Assembly: GCA_949987705.1 (NCBI GenBank) | Contig: OX465281.1 | Span: 189,273,112 to 189,337,111, forward strand | Length of the DNA: 64,000 nt | Direction: 5' to 3' | Source: Thereva unica | Lineage: Eukaryota; Arthropoda; Insecta; Diptera; Therevidae | Made by a program: the position numbers and the translations under genes | Notes under the pieces: generated by a model | Databases searched by the model: none | Seen by the model: the letters and a program-made list of their open reading frames with translations, nothing else | What the model was told of the DNA's origin: nothing | Shown here: positions 11,432 to 22,500 of the stretch, one piece after another | How positions within the stretch are numbered: position 1 is the stretch's first letter | Layout: every line of letters begins with the position of its first letter

Positions 11432-12213
11432 CAGTGATTCCCAAAGTGGGTTCCGCGGAACCTTATGGTTCCACGAAAAAATTGTAGGGTTCCGTGTCAC
11501 CAGCGCCGAAGCACAGATACATTCGCAGACTCACTGACGCTGCGCCGGCCGTTTAACGCGTTCTTGCTAATCAGAAAGTGCGAGTGGCCCTTCTTCCTTG
11601 AAATTTGGTCTACGTCACGCCGCGTAACATTTTGGCCGCCATTCCTTATTCCCATATCGAGGAGGTTACGAAGAAAATGGTAATCCGCCCTCTTGAGATG
11701 GCCGCCATGGGCCAAACGATATATCGAGTATACTACACTTATGGTGTTCTACTTATCATACCGTTTCATTTGATACCCATGTCGAAGGGGTTGTGAAGAA
11801 TATTTTAATCCGCCCTCCTAAGGCTGCCGCCATGGATCTAAAGGTATATTGAGTATACCATTTTGCATTGTCATCGGAGCTAAAGCTGATAATAGCATGA
11901 TAGGATATCCGTAAGTATTTGAAAATTGATTGCAAAATTTGTTCCATGAAGAAAGCAGCAATCCGTTCTCTTGAGACGGCCGCCATGGATCTAACGGTAT
12001 AATGAGTATACCATTTTGCATTGTGTCATCGGAGCGGAAGTTGTGTGCAAAATTTCAGGGTGATCGGGTAACCGGAAGTATTCAAAAAATCGATTGCAAG
12101 ATAGACAAACAGACCAGACAAACAGACAGACAAGAAAGCTTTCATCGTTGGGTTCCGCCAAATTTTGTACATTGTAGAAAGGTTCCGAACGAAATACAGT
12201 TTGGGAACCACTG
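11432..12213. mobile_element. hAT-type non-autonomous element, 782 bp
   Basis: The left end CAGTGATTCCCAAAGT pairs with the right end ACAGTTTGGGAACCACTG (inverted). Both are followed inward by sequence of the CAGNGGTTCCCAAACT type common to hAT ends. An exact 8-bp duplication CCATAGAT flanks the element (11424-11431 and 12214-12221). The interior lacks transposase. It holds imperfect units with GCCGCCATGG and, at 11764-11784, the dispersed TTTGATACCCATGTCG motif. Confidence 0.85.
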
Positions 12214-12221
12214 CCATAGAT

Positions 12222-13839
12222 GGTACCAGTATGCTTACTCAGTAGACCATCACATCTGTAACAGAGGCATACATACCTCCGGCGGGCGCATTTTTAGATT
12301 GGGACAGGCATTTGCTCGCGATTAACCAACGCTAAGGAAATTCGCCAAAAAGGTCAAAAAAGTACTCAAGGATTACTTTTAAATGAGTGAAAAGTATTCA
12401 TTAAGTAATTTTCTTTCGATTCTACTCATGAGTATTTAATCGAGTACTCTCTTCCGAATCTGTATCCCTACTCATGGTAGCGATATTGCATAAGTCGCCA
12501 TTTAACAATATTGTTTCTTGATATAAAAAATTATCTATACTCTTCATACTAGAATTTGGCGCCGGCTTTAAAAACCTTTGCCAAGTATGCAATTCGAAAA
12601 TCAGCAATACGCCCTGTATAACAATATACTATAACTGTTTGCTTCATTGAACTTGCTAAACGCTTCCTGATTGACCACCATCTTCAAATATTTCTTCCAT
12701 CTGGGCTTACTAGCACGATCTTACTTTTTTGTATTAAAAAATGCATTTTCGCTTAACTTGTAAAGTGATTGATAAATTTATGACCTCAAACTGCCAACTT
12801 TCCTTACCTCAAGAGGTTAGGAATTGTATTTAATTGAAACTTTCCTGCTTACTTCCTTATTGATTTTCATGGTTTTTCCTCTTAATGAAGTCTCATACTG
12901 CTTCATCTTCAGAAGGCAAATGTCCTGAACGAAACTTCTTAAATCGGCTTCTTCGACAAAATCCGCACAAAGTTAGTCCTGTGTCGAGCATGCCACATAC
13001 TTTATAAAAGTTTTATCAGTTTGCACTTGAACAACACTTACACTTCAAATTTACCACACAAATTCCAAAAGTGGCCAAATTCTATGTTTCAGATTATTAA
13101 AAAGTTTCCAGTTTATTGCAACTAACAAATTGCATACATACATATAGTTTTACTTGGGTACATGTAGAACGAGTTACATCACTGGGCAGGATAGATCTAC
13201 GCCTAGACCACGGTCAATACAAAGTCGGGTCAATGTGTTAAATACTACAAGATTTAATTCCTAATCGATTGGTCATCCCCATTCAAACCACTTTAAAATG
13301 TCCTTAATGCCTGCTTGTGCTCAGATAAGTTTTATCTCAAAAATTTGTTCTAGAAGGCTGGAAAGTTCCTTATTCACCCACCAACCAGCCTTTATCCTGG
13401 CGCATAGACGCTTAAGGATATGCACTTAATTAGGCCACAAAAACACCCTCACGATGACTGCGGCACAATCCTTTCCCTTTAAAGGCAAATAGCGGCAGTA
13501 AAAATACACACTGCGTATGTGTGTGTATCGATTGGAGCTTATTACAACTTTAAATTAAAATTTTTGCTATTTTCATCCTAGCTTAACTCACTTATTAGTT
13601 CGAGGATAATTACCATGAAATCTCATGAATTTTGTTTGTAGTCCTCTGTAAACAACCAATTTGCCACACCTTCACACTGGGAAGCCTTAATGAAAGGGTT
13701 TCGTGTAAGAGTACTATTTAAATAACGAGAACGTTAGAATGGGCGATAGAATTGATTGCGGTAGTTTAACTTGTATTGTACCCTTGCCACATTCACATGG
13801 AAAACGAATTAGCTTCTAATTTTCTCAGTGGTGGATCCA
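12222..13839. other. Non-coding DNA, nothing recognised
   Basis: This is AT-rich sequence with no convincing frame or TIR. If the missing first exon of the tetraspanin lies in this window, it should be here or in 15.6-16.4 kb. No exon encoding a first membrane segment could be identified. Confidence 0.35.
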
Positions 13840-14120
13840 TTTTTTTTTGTGATACGATAAAGCTTAGGATACGATAAAGCACTAGTATTGTACTACTAGT
13901 TCGTCATGTCGTTCTAGCAACAATGCAATGTATAGTAGTAAGCTTGATCTGAAGGATAGAATAGAAAGGATAGGTTAGGGGTTTGGAGGGTGCATGAGGA
14001 GGTGTCGATGAACCTTGCGTTTGAACTCAGAGATGTTATATGAGCTCGGAAACACCGACTGCGGAAGACAGTTCCACAGTCGAATTGTTCTATTTATAAA
14101 CGAACCTTTATCGTCACCGT
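13840..14120 (-). mobile_element. LINE 3' end, 5'-truncated copy
   Basis: A run of T at 13840-13848 (a poly-A tail on the minus strand) is followed by sequence matching 38463-38730 over about 250 bases, including GATGAACCTT, CGTTTGAACTC and CCACAGTCGA. In the other copy the same stretch encodes the LINE C-terminus TTRLWNNVPQ. This is therefore a short, dead insertion of that family. Confidence 0.75.
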
Positions 14121-14435
14121 TCTACTACATACTACATATAGTTTTACTACTCTTTTAGAAAAAGATGATAATCTACTACATCAAGTTATCATTTTAATCC
14201 TTTTTTCGATAATTCTATTTTTTTTATTTATGGCTAAATCGATCACAGCCTTAGAACAAATAACTACAGGAAAGGGCCTCGCCTATCAAATACGTGTCAC
14301 GTATACTCAAACATTTTGTATGGAACGGCTTTTTTGATGGTATCACGATATGTGAAATGAAAGGATTTTGAGAATGATCAACGAATTTATTTCAACGCAT
14401 CGAATGTTGCTCAAAATGCTGACACACCTCCAGCA

Positions 14436-15427
14436 ACAACTGTGTACAGTTTCTTTTCGATTTGCCGAAGCGATCCGTTTGCACGAACGTTGCTCTCCTC
14501 TGAGATGCCACTTTATTATACTTGGAAACCCTCATCGAAAAAGGCGTTCCTGATCATATGGATGTGCGTTCTTATGATGCTCTTGGTCGCATTTGCAGAG
14601 TTCATCCGAAGCATAACGAATGCTTCTACTTGCAGTTGTTGCTGGTGAATGTTCGTGGGCCGATATCATATGAATCACTTCAAACTGGTGCTGGCGAGAT
14701 GTTTCCAGCATTGCGTGCTGCACCAGCTCAATTTGGTTGAAAACGATACTCATTGGGAACATGATAATCGCTGAAGAAATTGTTCCTGCATCGCCATGTC
14801 AGATACGCACATTCTGTCATTATTTTGACATTCTTCCCATCGAATCCACGAAAATTGGGATAAAAATACACCGAATTCGGTTCAGTTCAAGGAATCCCGA
14901 GCTCAAGCTGAATGACGAGATACATAACCAGGGTTTGCTTTTGATCGAACACATGTGTTACCTCATGTTCGGCAGTTTGTTAGCCAAGTTAGGAATACCA
15001 ACGCCTTATCGTTAAACGAACGACGCTTTCAATAGAGAATTGGAGCATGAACGTGAACAAGATCAAAATGCATTGAACCAATCGGTTCGAGCGAATGTAC
15101 CACTATCAAACTATGAAAGATCTGCGCAATAACTCAAGATGTTTTGGAGGCGCAATTATTCTACTATTTGGAGATTTTCGCCAAACACTATCACTCATTC
15201 CAAGATCCACCGCTGCTGATGAAAAAAACGCTTGCCTCAAATCATCGACTCAGTGGCGCTTTATGAAGAAACGACAGCTGACGACAAACATGCCAGCTGC
15301 CTTTCTAAACGATCCATTTACCGAAGATTTGTCTAAGCAATTGCTGACTATCGGTAATGGCAGTGTTGCTTTCGACGAATCGAATGGTTTGAAACACTGG
15401 TGGTTTTTACCTCTGTCGCTTTATTAA
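14436..15427 (+). pseudogene. Helitron Pif1-type helicase fragment
   Basis: Helitron helicase motifs appear in order through three frames. DVRSYDALGR and RVHPKHNECFYLQLLLVNVRGP lie at about 14555-14670. QIRTFCHYFDIL is at 14800. NDEIHNQGLLLIEHMC and NALNQSVRANVPL follow. The helicase core segment FGGAIILLFGDFRQTL with IPRSTAADEKNACLKSS is at 15140-15250. The Walker A segment (usually GGTGKT) that should sit between the last two blocks is missing. Stops and shifts make it non-functional. In an intact element this protein, with the Rep domain, drives rolling-circle transposition. Confidence 0.85.
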
Positions 15428-15431
15428 AAGT

Positions 15432-15556
15432 TCCGAATGGCTTGAAATGCCCTGAATTTTGTTCCAACACTAGAATGGCATTTCAACGGGCCTAATGGTG
15501 TACCTAAATGTGCTCTCTAGTAGGGAAGCAGCTATTTCAATTTAACCTAACCTAAA
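15432..15556 (+). mobile_element. 3' end of the TTAGG-tailed LINE family
   Basis: The sequence runs through CCAACACTAGAATGGC, GCTATTTCAA and then TTTAACCTAACCTAA. The same sequence, inverted, borders the LINE at 18524 and a second tail at 24064. It is a short 5'-truncated insertion ending in CCTAA units, with several differences from the other two copies. Confidence 0.75.
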
Positions 15557-15599
15557 GGAACATATATAATAAAGAGCAATTAAAGAGGAATTCTCACCA

Positions 15600-16100
15600 C
15601 AAAGAATTTTGCTCTCCACATTTCGTTTATTTCTCTTTTAACAATTCTTGGTACAGAATTTAAAAATGCAGCAACAGTGCCCGTTAGTTTATATCAATCA
15701 CGGTAAACAGCAATACACAGGACAGAGCCATCGGAATATTTTTTTCTTCGTGTGAGTAGATATGGTGCTTTTTACAGAATTTTTAAAAAGTGCACGGTAG
15801 AATAAACAAATGAGAACTTTTGTGTATTCGTTCACTTTTTGAGTAAAATTTCGAGTAACATTTCTTGAGTAAAATTTTATAAAAATCTTGAAGCCTGGAA
15901 ACTTCCTGCACGAGGAGAAGTAAAATTTCCCGGTTTTTCTTGCATGAGAAAACACAGGGACAGAAATTTGTGTAATTTCTTGCACCCGTGAGAATACTTG
16001 TCATTATTTTCCAAAGTTTTAAACTCTTTTTAAATCTTAATTTCTGAAATTGCGCCCGGTGCAAGTGCACAATTCGCACGTATGAAAACGCCGCCCCTGT
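15600..16100. other. Non-coding DNA
   Basis: AT-rich, with no recognised exon or element. A local repetition of 'ttgagtaaaatttt' occurs at 15839-15880. Confidence 0.4.
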
Positions 16101-16129
16101 TCCTGATGGTAGAATTACAGGAATTTCTT

Positions 16130-16290
16130 ATTTTGATATATGTACTCACGACGAAAGGACTCACTTGGGAGTGTCTGTACGCTGTTTCGCGGTTTCTTTA
16201 GCTTTAATAGCGTCCATGCATTCCCCATTAAACCATCTATTCGGCCTTGTCTTTATTGATTTGGTAGAATGAGGAGTAAATAAGCGCATT
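16130..16290 (-). mobile_element. LINE endonuclease-RT linker fragment
   Basis: The minus strand encodes RPNRWFNGECMDAIKAKETAK. This matches the 'P-W-W-N-x-x-C-x-x-A-I-x-x-K' segment that follows the endonuclease in many LINEs. No adjoining EN or RT remains. It lies directly before the first visible tetraspanin exon, in its upstream intron. Confidence 0.5.
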
Positions 16291-16404
16291 CCAGCCCATA
16301 TAATTTTAGTTATACAACATACAAACATAATTATTTGAATATTTTAAATATACATATATAAACTTAAATTCAAACTAAACTCCAGTTTTTAACTAATTTT
16401 TCAG

Positions 16405-16593
16405 ATAACTGGAGCTGCACAAATAGTCTTAGGAGCTGCTTTATTATGGGGCCATATTGGTTACTTTTCAATTGTCCAAAACAAATTTTGGGCACCATCA
16501 ACAATCCTTTTAGCTTTAGGACCAGTGACATTCATTTTGTGCTGGATGGGATGTCAGGCCACTAATCAGAAGAAGAGATGCCTGTTGGGTTTG
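16405..16593 (+). CDS. Tetraspanin exon: end of TM1, TM2
   Basis: The exon is preceded by TTTTTCAG and followed by GTAATA. Its 63 codons start ITGAAQIVLGAALLWG and contain GPVTFILCWMGCQATNQKKR. The lack of an ATG start and the incomplete first membrane segment show that at least one exon lies upstream. Confidence 0.9.
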
Positions 16594-19500
16594 GTAATAT
16601 GGACTTCCTTGAAGCTTTAATATTCATTAACTTGAACTAACTAATTGAACTCATTACTTTCTCTCTTACAGTTTAGCGCATTACTGGTAGCTGTAATATG
16701 TATTCAATTTATTATTTGCGGATGGGCCCTGGCTATGAGGGAGAGCCTTCCAGCTGCAGTGGAGGTGTATGTTGACGATTCGTTCGTTGAGTTTTTAGAC
16801 AAATTTTCTAGAGCAAAAGCGGATCGATTCCACTTATGGAATCGAATGCAAACTCAAGTAAACACAATTTTTAATTAAAATAATACAAAACAGAAAAAAA
16901 AATGATTACATAAACTCATCATAATTTGTTTTTATTTTTTAGCTGCAATGCTGTGGTGTGGATGCTCCCTCCGACTATAGACGAATATCATTGCCATGGT
17001 CGTGCTGTTCACGGCCAGAAAGCCCCGATGAGTCTGCTTGTGATTCCCACTATCGAAGAGGCTGCCTATCTGTTTTAACACAGGAGATCCGTGATAGACT
17101 TTTATATGCATGTTTTGCGGCTGCCGGCATTGCTCTTATTCAGGTAATGCCCCGTACTTAATATCATATTAAAAATGGGTAAAATTTCGTTTTACGATTA
17201 TTGATGCAGATATGAGAAGTTGTTTAATCAATGTATCCAATTGTATCATTAACTAGCATAATAATGTAAGTTTATGTATTTTAAATTAGCACCCAAGCTG
17301 AGAGATATAAAATAGGACAAATATTTGCGTGCAGTAAAAGCCTAAATTGGGGCATATTTGCGGGGTTTTTGTTATAGTAATAAGGAATGTTTTATTTGTT
17401 GACATTGTCGTCTTCCTTATGATCTGGTTTTATTTTTAGGAATATAATTTTAGCTTAACTAAAAGAAAATAGGTTTATTTTTGTTCCTTGGGCCAATCTG
17501 TTGAACCTTAACAGTTTTATTATACTACAAAGCAGGACAACTTTGTCTTCGCAAAAATATTCAATGTAATTTCCATACTAGCTGCTGGTCTTGCAATTTT
17601 ATTGTAATAACTTTACCACATGTCAAATATGAAATGATGAGTTTTGCCGCTTTAACTAAATGAGTTTCCTGCTGTTGCTAAAATATAAACAAACATGAAT
17701 CAGAGGAAAAAGTATGGAGGGTAATACATCCAGAAAAAGATTTTAGTGTCACCTTTCTGGTATGGAGATTTAGTTGACTGTTATTTTGTAACAATAGCAT
17801 GACCTTGGATTGGGCAAGGGCGCCTCGGTATAAGTGCTCCTTCAGTATATTTATTTATTTTTATTTATTTTATTTGGACGGATTTTGAACCGATTTCATC
17901 CAGTGTGGCATCTCTAAGCTGTCGCACCCTTTAGATCTTACCACTCCTTCAGTATATATTCATTTTATTGGACGTACAATTTAAGTTAATATATCGAAAG
18001 TTTTTATTAAAAGATATTTTTATTATAAAAATACAATTTGTTCCATTAATTTACCATTTTTTAAAGTATCTATTTGAGTTATTTAAAGAGTTTTTCCTAG
18101 AATTTTTTGCTGAACTTGCTGGACATCGAGATATCTCCACATAAGCTTCGACACAAGAACGCACCTATTCCGTGGTTGATAAGAAAACCAATTGGTCTAA
18201 GTTTCAGGCGTTTATTGCTTCGAAATTAGACTTGCTCGTCGCCTCTTTTATTCTCGACAAGCTTGGTGTGTCATTTTAGATCCAGCTTGGATTGGAAATA
18301 CTTTTCAACTATCCGGAGGGAAGTCGTGGTATTTTATCATCCCTAAACAGAGCAGCAGGCTCTTTGAGTGGCCTAAATCCTATACATACAACCAATCAGC
18401 TTAACCTGTTTTCTTTTGAACACGATGGAAACTCTCGCATAGTTCTCGATGATTCGTTTACTCAAAGTGTAATCGAACAGAGGTGGCTTAATACCATCTA
18501 GTCAGCAAAATCGAAAGAGCTCTCCTTAGGTTAGGTTAGGTTGAAATGGCTACCCCCACCAGGGAGCCCACTTAGGCACGCTGTTGGGCCCATTGTGATG
18601 CTATTCTAGTGTTGGGACATAGTTCAGGCCATTTCAAGCCATTTTGAGCTTTTGATAAAGCGATTGAGTCTAGTGACATCAATATTTTGCAGCTCGCTCA
18701 ATCCATCAAGGAAAGGTGAGCCAAGGAAGGTCCCTCTTTTCCTTGCTAGGGCGGGACATGTGCAGAGAAGATGGGAGACAGTTTCTTCCTCATCTTCATT
18801 ACCACAACTTCTGCATAAGTCGTTGTGGTGCGGAAGTCCTAATCTTTCGGCGTGTGGGCCGAAGGGACAATGACCAGTCAGCACCTTTGGCTTATCTCCT
18901 TTTTGTTCAACTGAACAAGAGATTTTGAGCGCTTTGCGTCCAAAGTTGGCCACATTGAATGGAGAGTGCGACAAACAGTTGCTGTGGTCCATCTCAGCCC
19001 AGCTCGAGCTAAGCTGATTTTTCTCACAGCTAGTTTATAGGTGGCTAAGGGCATTCCCATTCGGGTTAAGTGGGGTGTCCTTTCCACTTCGGTTCCCTGT
19101 CTAGCAAGCTCATCTGCCCTACAGTTTGCCCTAATCCCACTGTGTCCAGGAACCCAATACAGTGTTATATGAAACTGAGTGGCAGTCTCACACAGAGACC
19201 TGCGGCAGTTCAGAAGAGTCGTGGATGTTGTGACGACAGAAGTAAGAGCCTTGAGAGCCGCTTGGCTATCCGATAGAATACATATATTCTTCTGAGATAT
19301 ATTATTTATCTTCAACCATTCGAGAGCCTCCCAAATCGCAGTTACTTCCGCTTGGAAGACGCTGCAGTGGTCGGGTAGACGAAGAGAGGTATTTATATTT
19401 AATGCCTCGGAAAAGATACCAGAGCCTACATTGTTCCCAATTTTTGAGCCATCTGTGAAGATACATAATGACCCAGTTGGGATAACACCATCTGTCCAGT

Positions 19501-22500
19501 CATCTCTAGCCGGAATGATGGTATTGAAGCCTTTCTCCAAGGCCCACGTAGGTGTGGTATAGTCTAGGTTGTTCGCAGTGATGGCGAACTTCCTAAGAAT
19601 GGATGAGTGGCCATATGAGTATGGAGTCCATCCAAGAGAAGCCTTTGTCCTGGCAGCCGACCAGGCTGCCATTTGCTCGGCGTGTATGTCCAAAGGAGTA
19701 AGATGCAATAAGACATCCAGCGCAGCTGTAGGGGTGCTTCTCATTGCACCACTGATACACAGCTCAGCTGTTCTTTGGATTCTTTCCAGTATCTTACGAT
19801 ACGTAATCTTCTGTTGTGCAGTCCACCATACCGATATGCCATGCATAAGTATGGGTCTGATTACAGCTGCATAGAGCCAGTGGACGATACGGGGTTTAAG
19901 GCCCCAGCTGACTCCGATCGTTCTTTGGCATAAGAAGAGAGCTGTTTTGGCCTTATTTGCTCTTTCTAAAAGATTCGGCCTCCACGTTAGTTTCCTATCG
20001 AGCACGAGACCTAGAAATTTCGCATCCTCCTTTAGATGCAGCGTTTCATTGCAAAGTCTTGAAGGAGGAAAATTGGGAAGTATATGCTTCTTTGTAAAGA
20101 GCACTACTTCAGTCTTGGCTGGGTTGACGCCCAGACCCTTTGTAGTAGCCCAATGAGCAAGAGTATCCAATGCTCGTTGCATTATATCTCTTATTGTTGA
20201 GATGTACTTGCCGGTCACCACCAGCACAATATCATCAGCATAGGCCACCCTGGTGCACCCAGAGTTCTCCTTGCTAAGGCAATTGGTTTATGTGCGTTCG
20301 TTGACATCGAGTATGCTTTCTATAACACTAGCTAGGATTCTATTTCTATAGAACTAGCTCTCAGAAATTTGGATCCACACAATTGAGTGAATAAAATCCA
20401 TGCTTGTAGAAGCTGAAGTTCTGTCCCCGCTGCTCTGGTCACCGATTGTAGTTGAACTTTTGATCAAACTACACTGATCTTGCCATCATTGTCTCGGGAA
20501 AGTTTGGCTTGACCATTATGAGGTCACGAGAATAGCACTGCGAGAATTCAATCGTGGCGTACCAATCCTCAAGTGCCGCAAAATGCAATAGCTTACTTGG
20601 GTCTTCAATAATGTGTCTTTGGATTGGCTTCGTTGCACATCTACGTATGAAAATCCGCCGCCATAATTGCCTTGGAATTCCAAAACCGCTGTGGTTTTCT
20701 TTAACTAAAGACGGTCTTGCTTTCGGTCTAACTTGGCTGCGATGTTTCCCATATGGGCTGATCCTACAGTCAATTAAAAAAATACCTCCTCGAAATTCTT
20801 CTAAATATCCTCGAAATTTCTGAAAACAGTTACTGTGGGATTAAGTACAATATAAACTTTTTTGAATCAATCCCAACAGCCTTCGTGATAGATGTCAGCA
20901 GGATAATGTCTTCTATGCCAAGGTAAGACTTCAAATTTCTTATAGCAAAGGCAGATGTCATGTATAGATTTCACTAGGTGACAAGATGCTGCATCTTGCA
21001 AGAAGTTGTAATAGGAGCAGACATAGGGTAAAGAGTCTTATTCGGAGGAATTATGCCACATAATCACCATTTTGTATTAGTTTTTCGCTATTTAGACCAG
21101 TGCAGATACGCTTTTAAAAAGCCAAAAACTAGAAAAATTCTTAGCAGTATATGGAAGGTGGGAAAATTTAGGATAAATGCTACTTAAACAAGGAAAAATC
21201 GAGAGCACCACAGCAGATGACCGGAAAGGGGGCGGGGGAGCCAAAATGTGAGTTTTAGGGGGTATCGAAAAACGTTAAATGTAAACGTTGTAGATAATTA
21301 AAAGATCTAGAGCTTTTGTTCAAACCATTTTTCGACATAACCTCAAAAATTGGAGGAAAGCGTCAAAAACCGAGTCTTTCGTTTATCATTTTTATCTTTC
21401 ACAAAAATGATCCAATTTTAATGAAATTTGAGGAAATTTGTGTTCCGTAAACTTCGCTAATACTTTATCTCTCTTTGACATAAAGCTGTAAGAATGGCGC
21501 AAAACTGTAAACTTAATGTAATATACAATTGATACAATTGATGAAATCGTTAATAAATATTTGCATTACGTACATAGTCACTACGCAGCAAACAGTTACG
21601 TTGTTTTTGATGGGTATCCCGAAGCTGATACGGCTACTACAAATACACCACTCGCATCTAGCGCTAAAACAGCAAGTTCAATGAGTACTAAGAAATGCGA
21701 ACGTTCGCGCAGAAAAACTGGACGAACTATTCCAGCCTTTGAGTTTTGGGGTCATACAAAAATTCCATTTACTCCAGAAATTTTTTTGTCTAATGAACAA
21801 AATAAGAAAAAACTTATAGAAACACTTTCAGAACGTTTTAAGTCTGAAAAAATCATTTGTAAACAAGCGGAAGAAGATGCTGATGCACTAATTGTTAATA
21901 CAGCCATTCAAGTAGCTGAAGATCCAACGAAAATCGTAGTAATTGTTGGACAGGATATAGATCTTCTAGTTCTTTTAAACCAATTAAATTCAAATTATTC
22001 CGTTATTTATTTTCACAAACCGGGTACCGGTAATACAAAAGATTCGTTTTACACATCAAATAGCTTCAAACATGAGCAAGAAAAAAAACTTGTTGCTTTT
22101 TTACACTGTATTTCTGGATGTGACACGACATCCAGTTATACTGGGAAAAGTAAAAAAACGATCGTAAAATTACTGCTTGGTAACCAAAATTTATCAAAAC
22201 TGGCAGAAATTTCCTTTCAGAGAAATGCAAAATGTCGAAAAATTGTTTGAACAAAAGCTCTAGATCTTTTAATTATCTACAACGTTTACATTTAACGTTT
22301 TTCGATAGGAGGTCTACTTTTCTCAGAAATCGCAAAAAAACACGTTTAACCCCCTAAAACTCACATTTTGGCTCCCCCGCCCCCTTTCCGGTCATCTGCT
22401 GCGGTACTCTCGATTTTCCTTGTTTAAGTAGCATTTATCCTAAATTTTCCCACCTTCCATATACTGCTAAGAATTTTTTTTTTCTCAAAAATTATCTGCA

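Larger units (their letters stand above)
18524..20262 (-). mobile_element. LINE with RT C-half, RNase H, TTAGG-type tail
   Basis: This 5'-truncated minus-strand copy starts just before the YADD motif. Its 3' edge is at 18524, where the + strand reads TTAGGTTAGGTTAGG, so the element ends in CCTAA units. Two other copies of the same 3' end lie at 15432-15556 and 24064-24190. The coding parts are described separately. Confidence 0.85.

Noticed and set aside
18524..20790. Minus-strand LINE joined head to head with a + strand RT fragment, looking like twin priming (5' inversion)
   Set aside because: Both parts contain the segment just after YADD, so they overlap in the element. A single inverted copy would not. 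They are two insertions.
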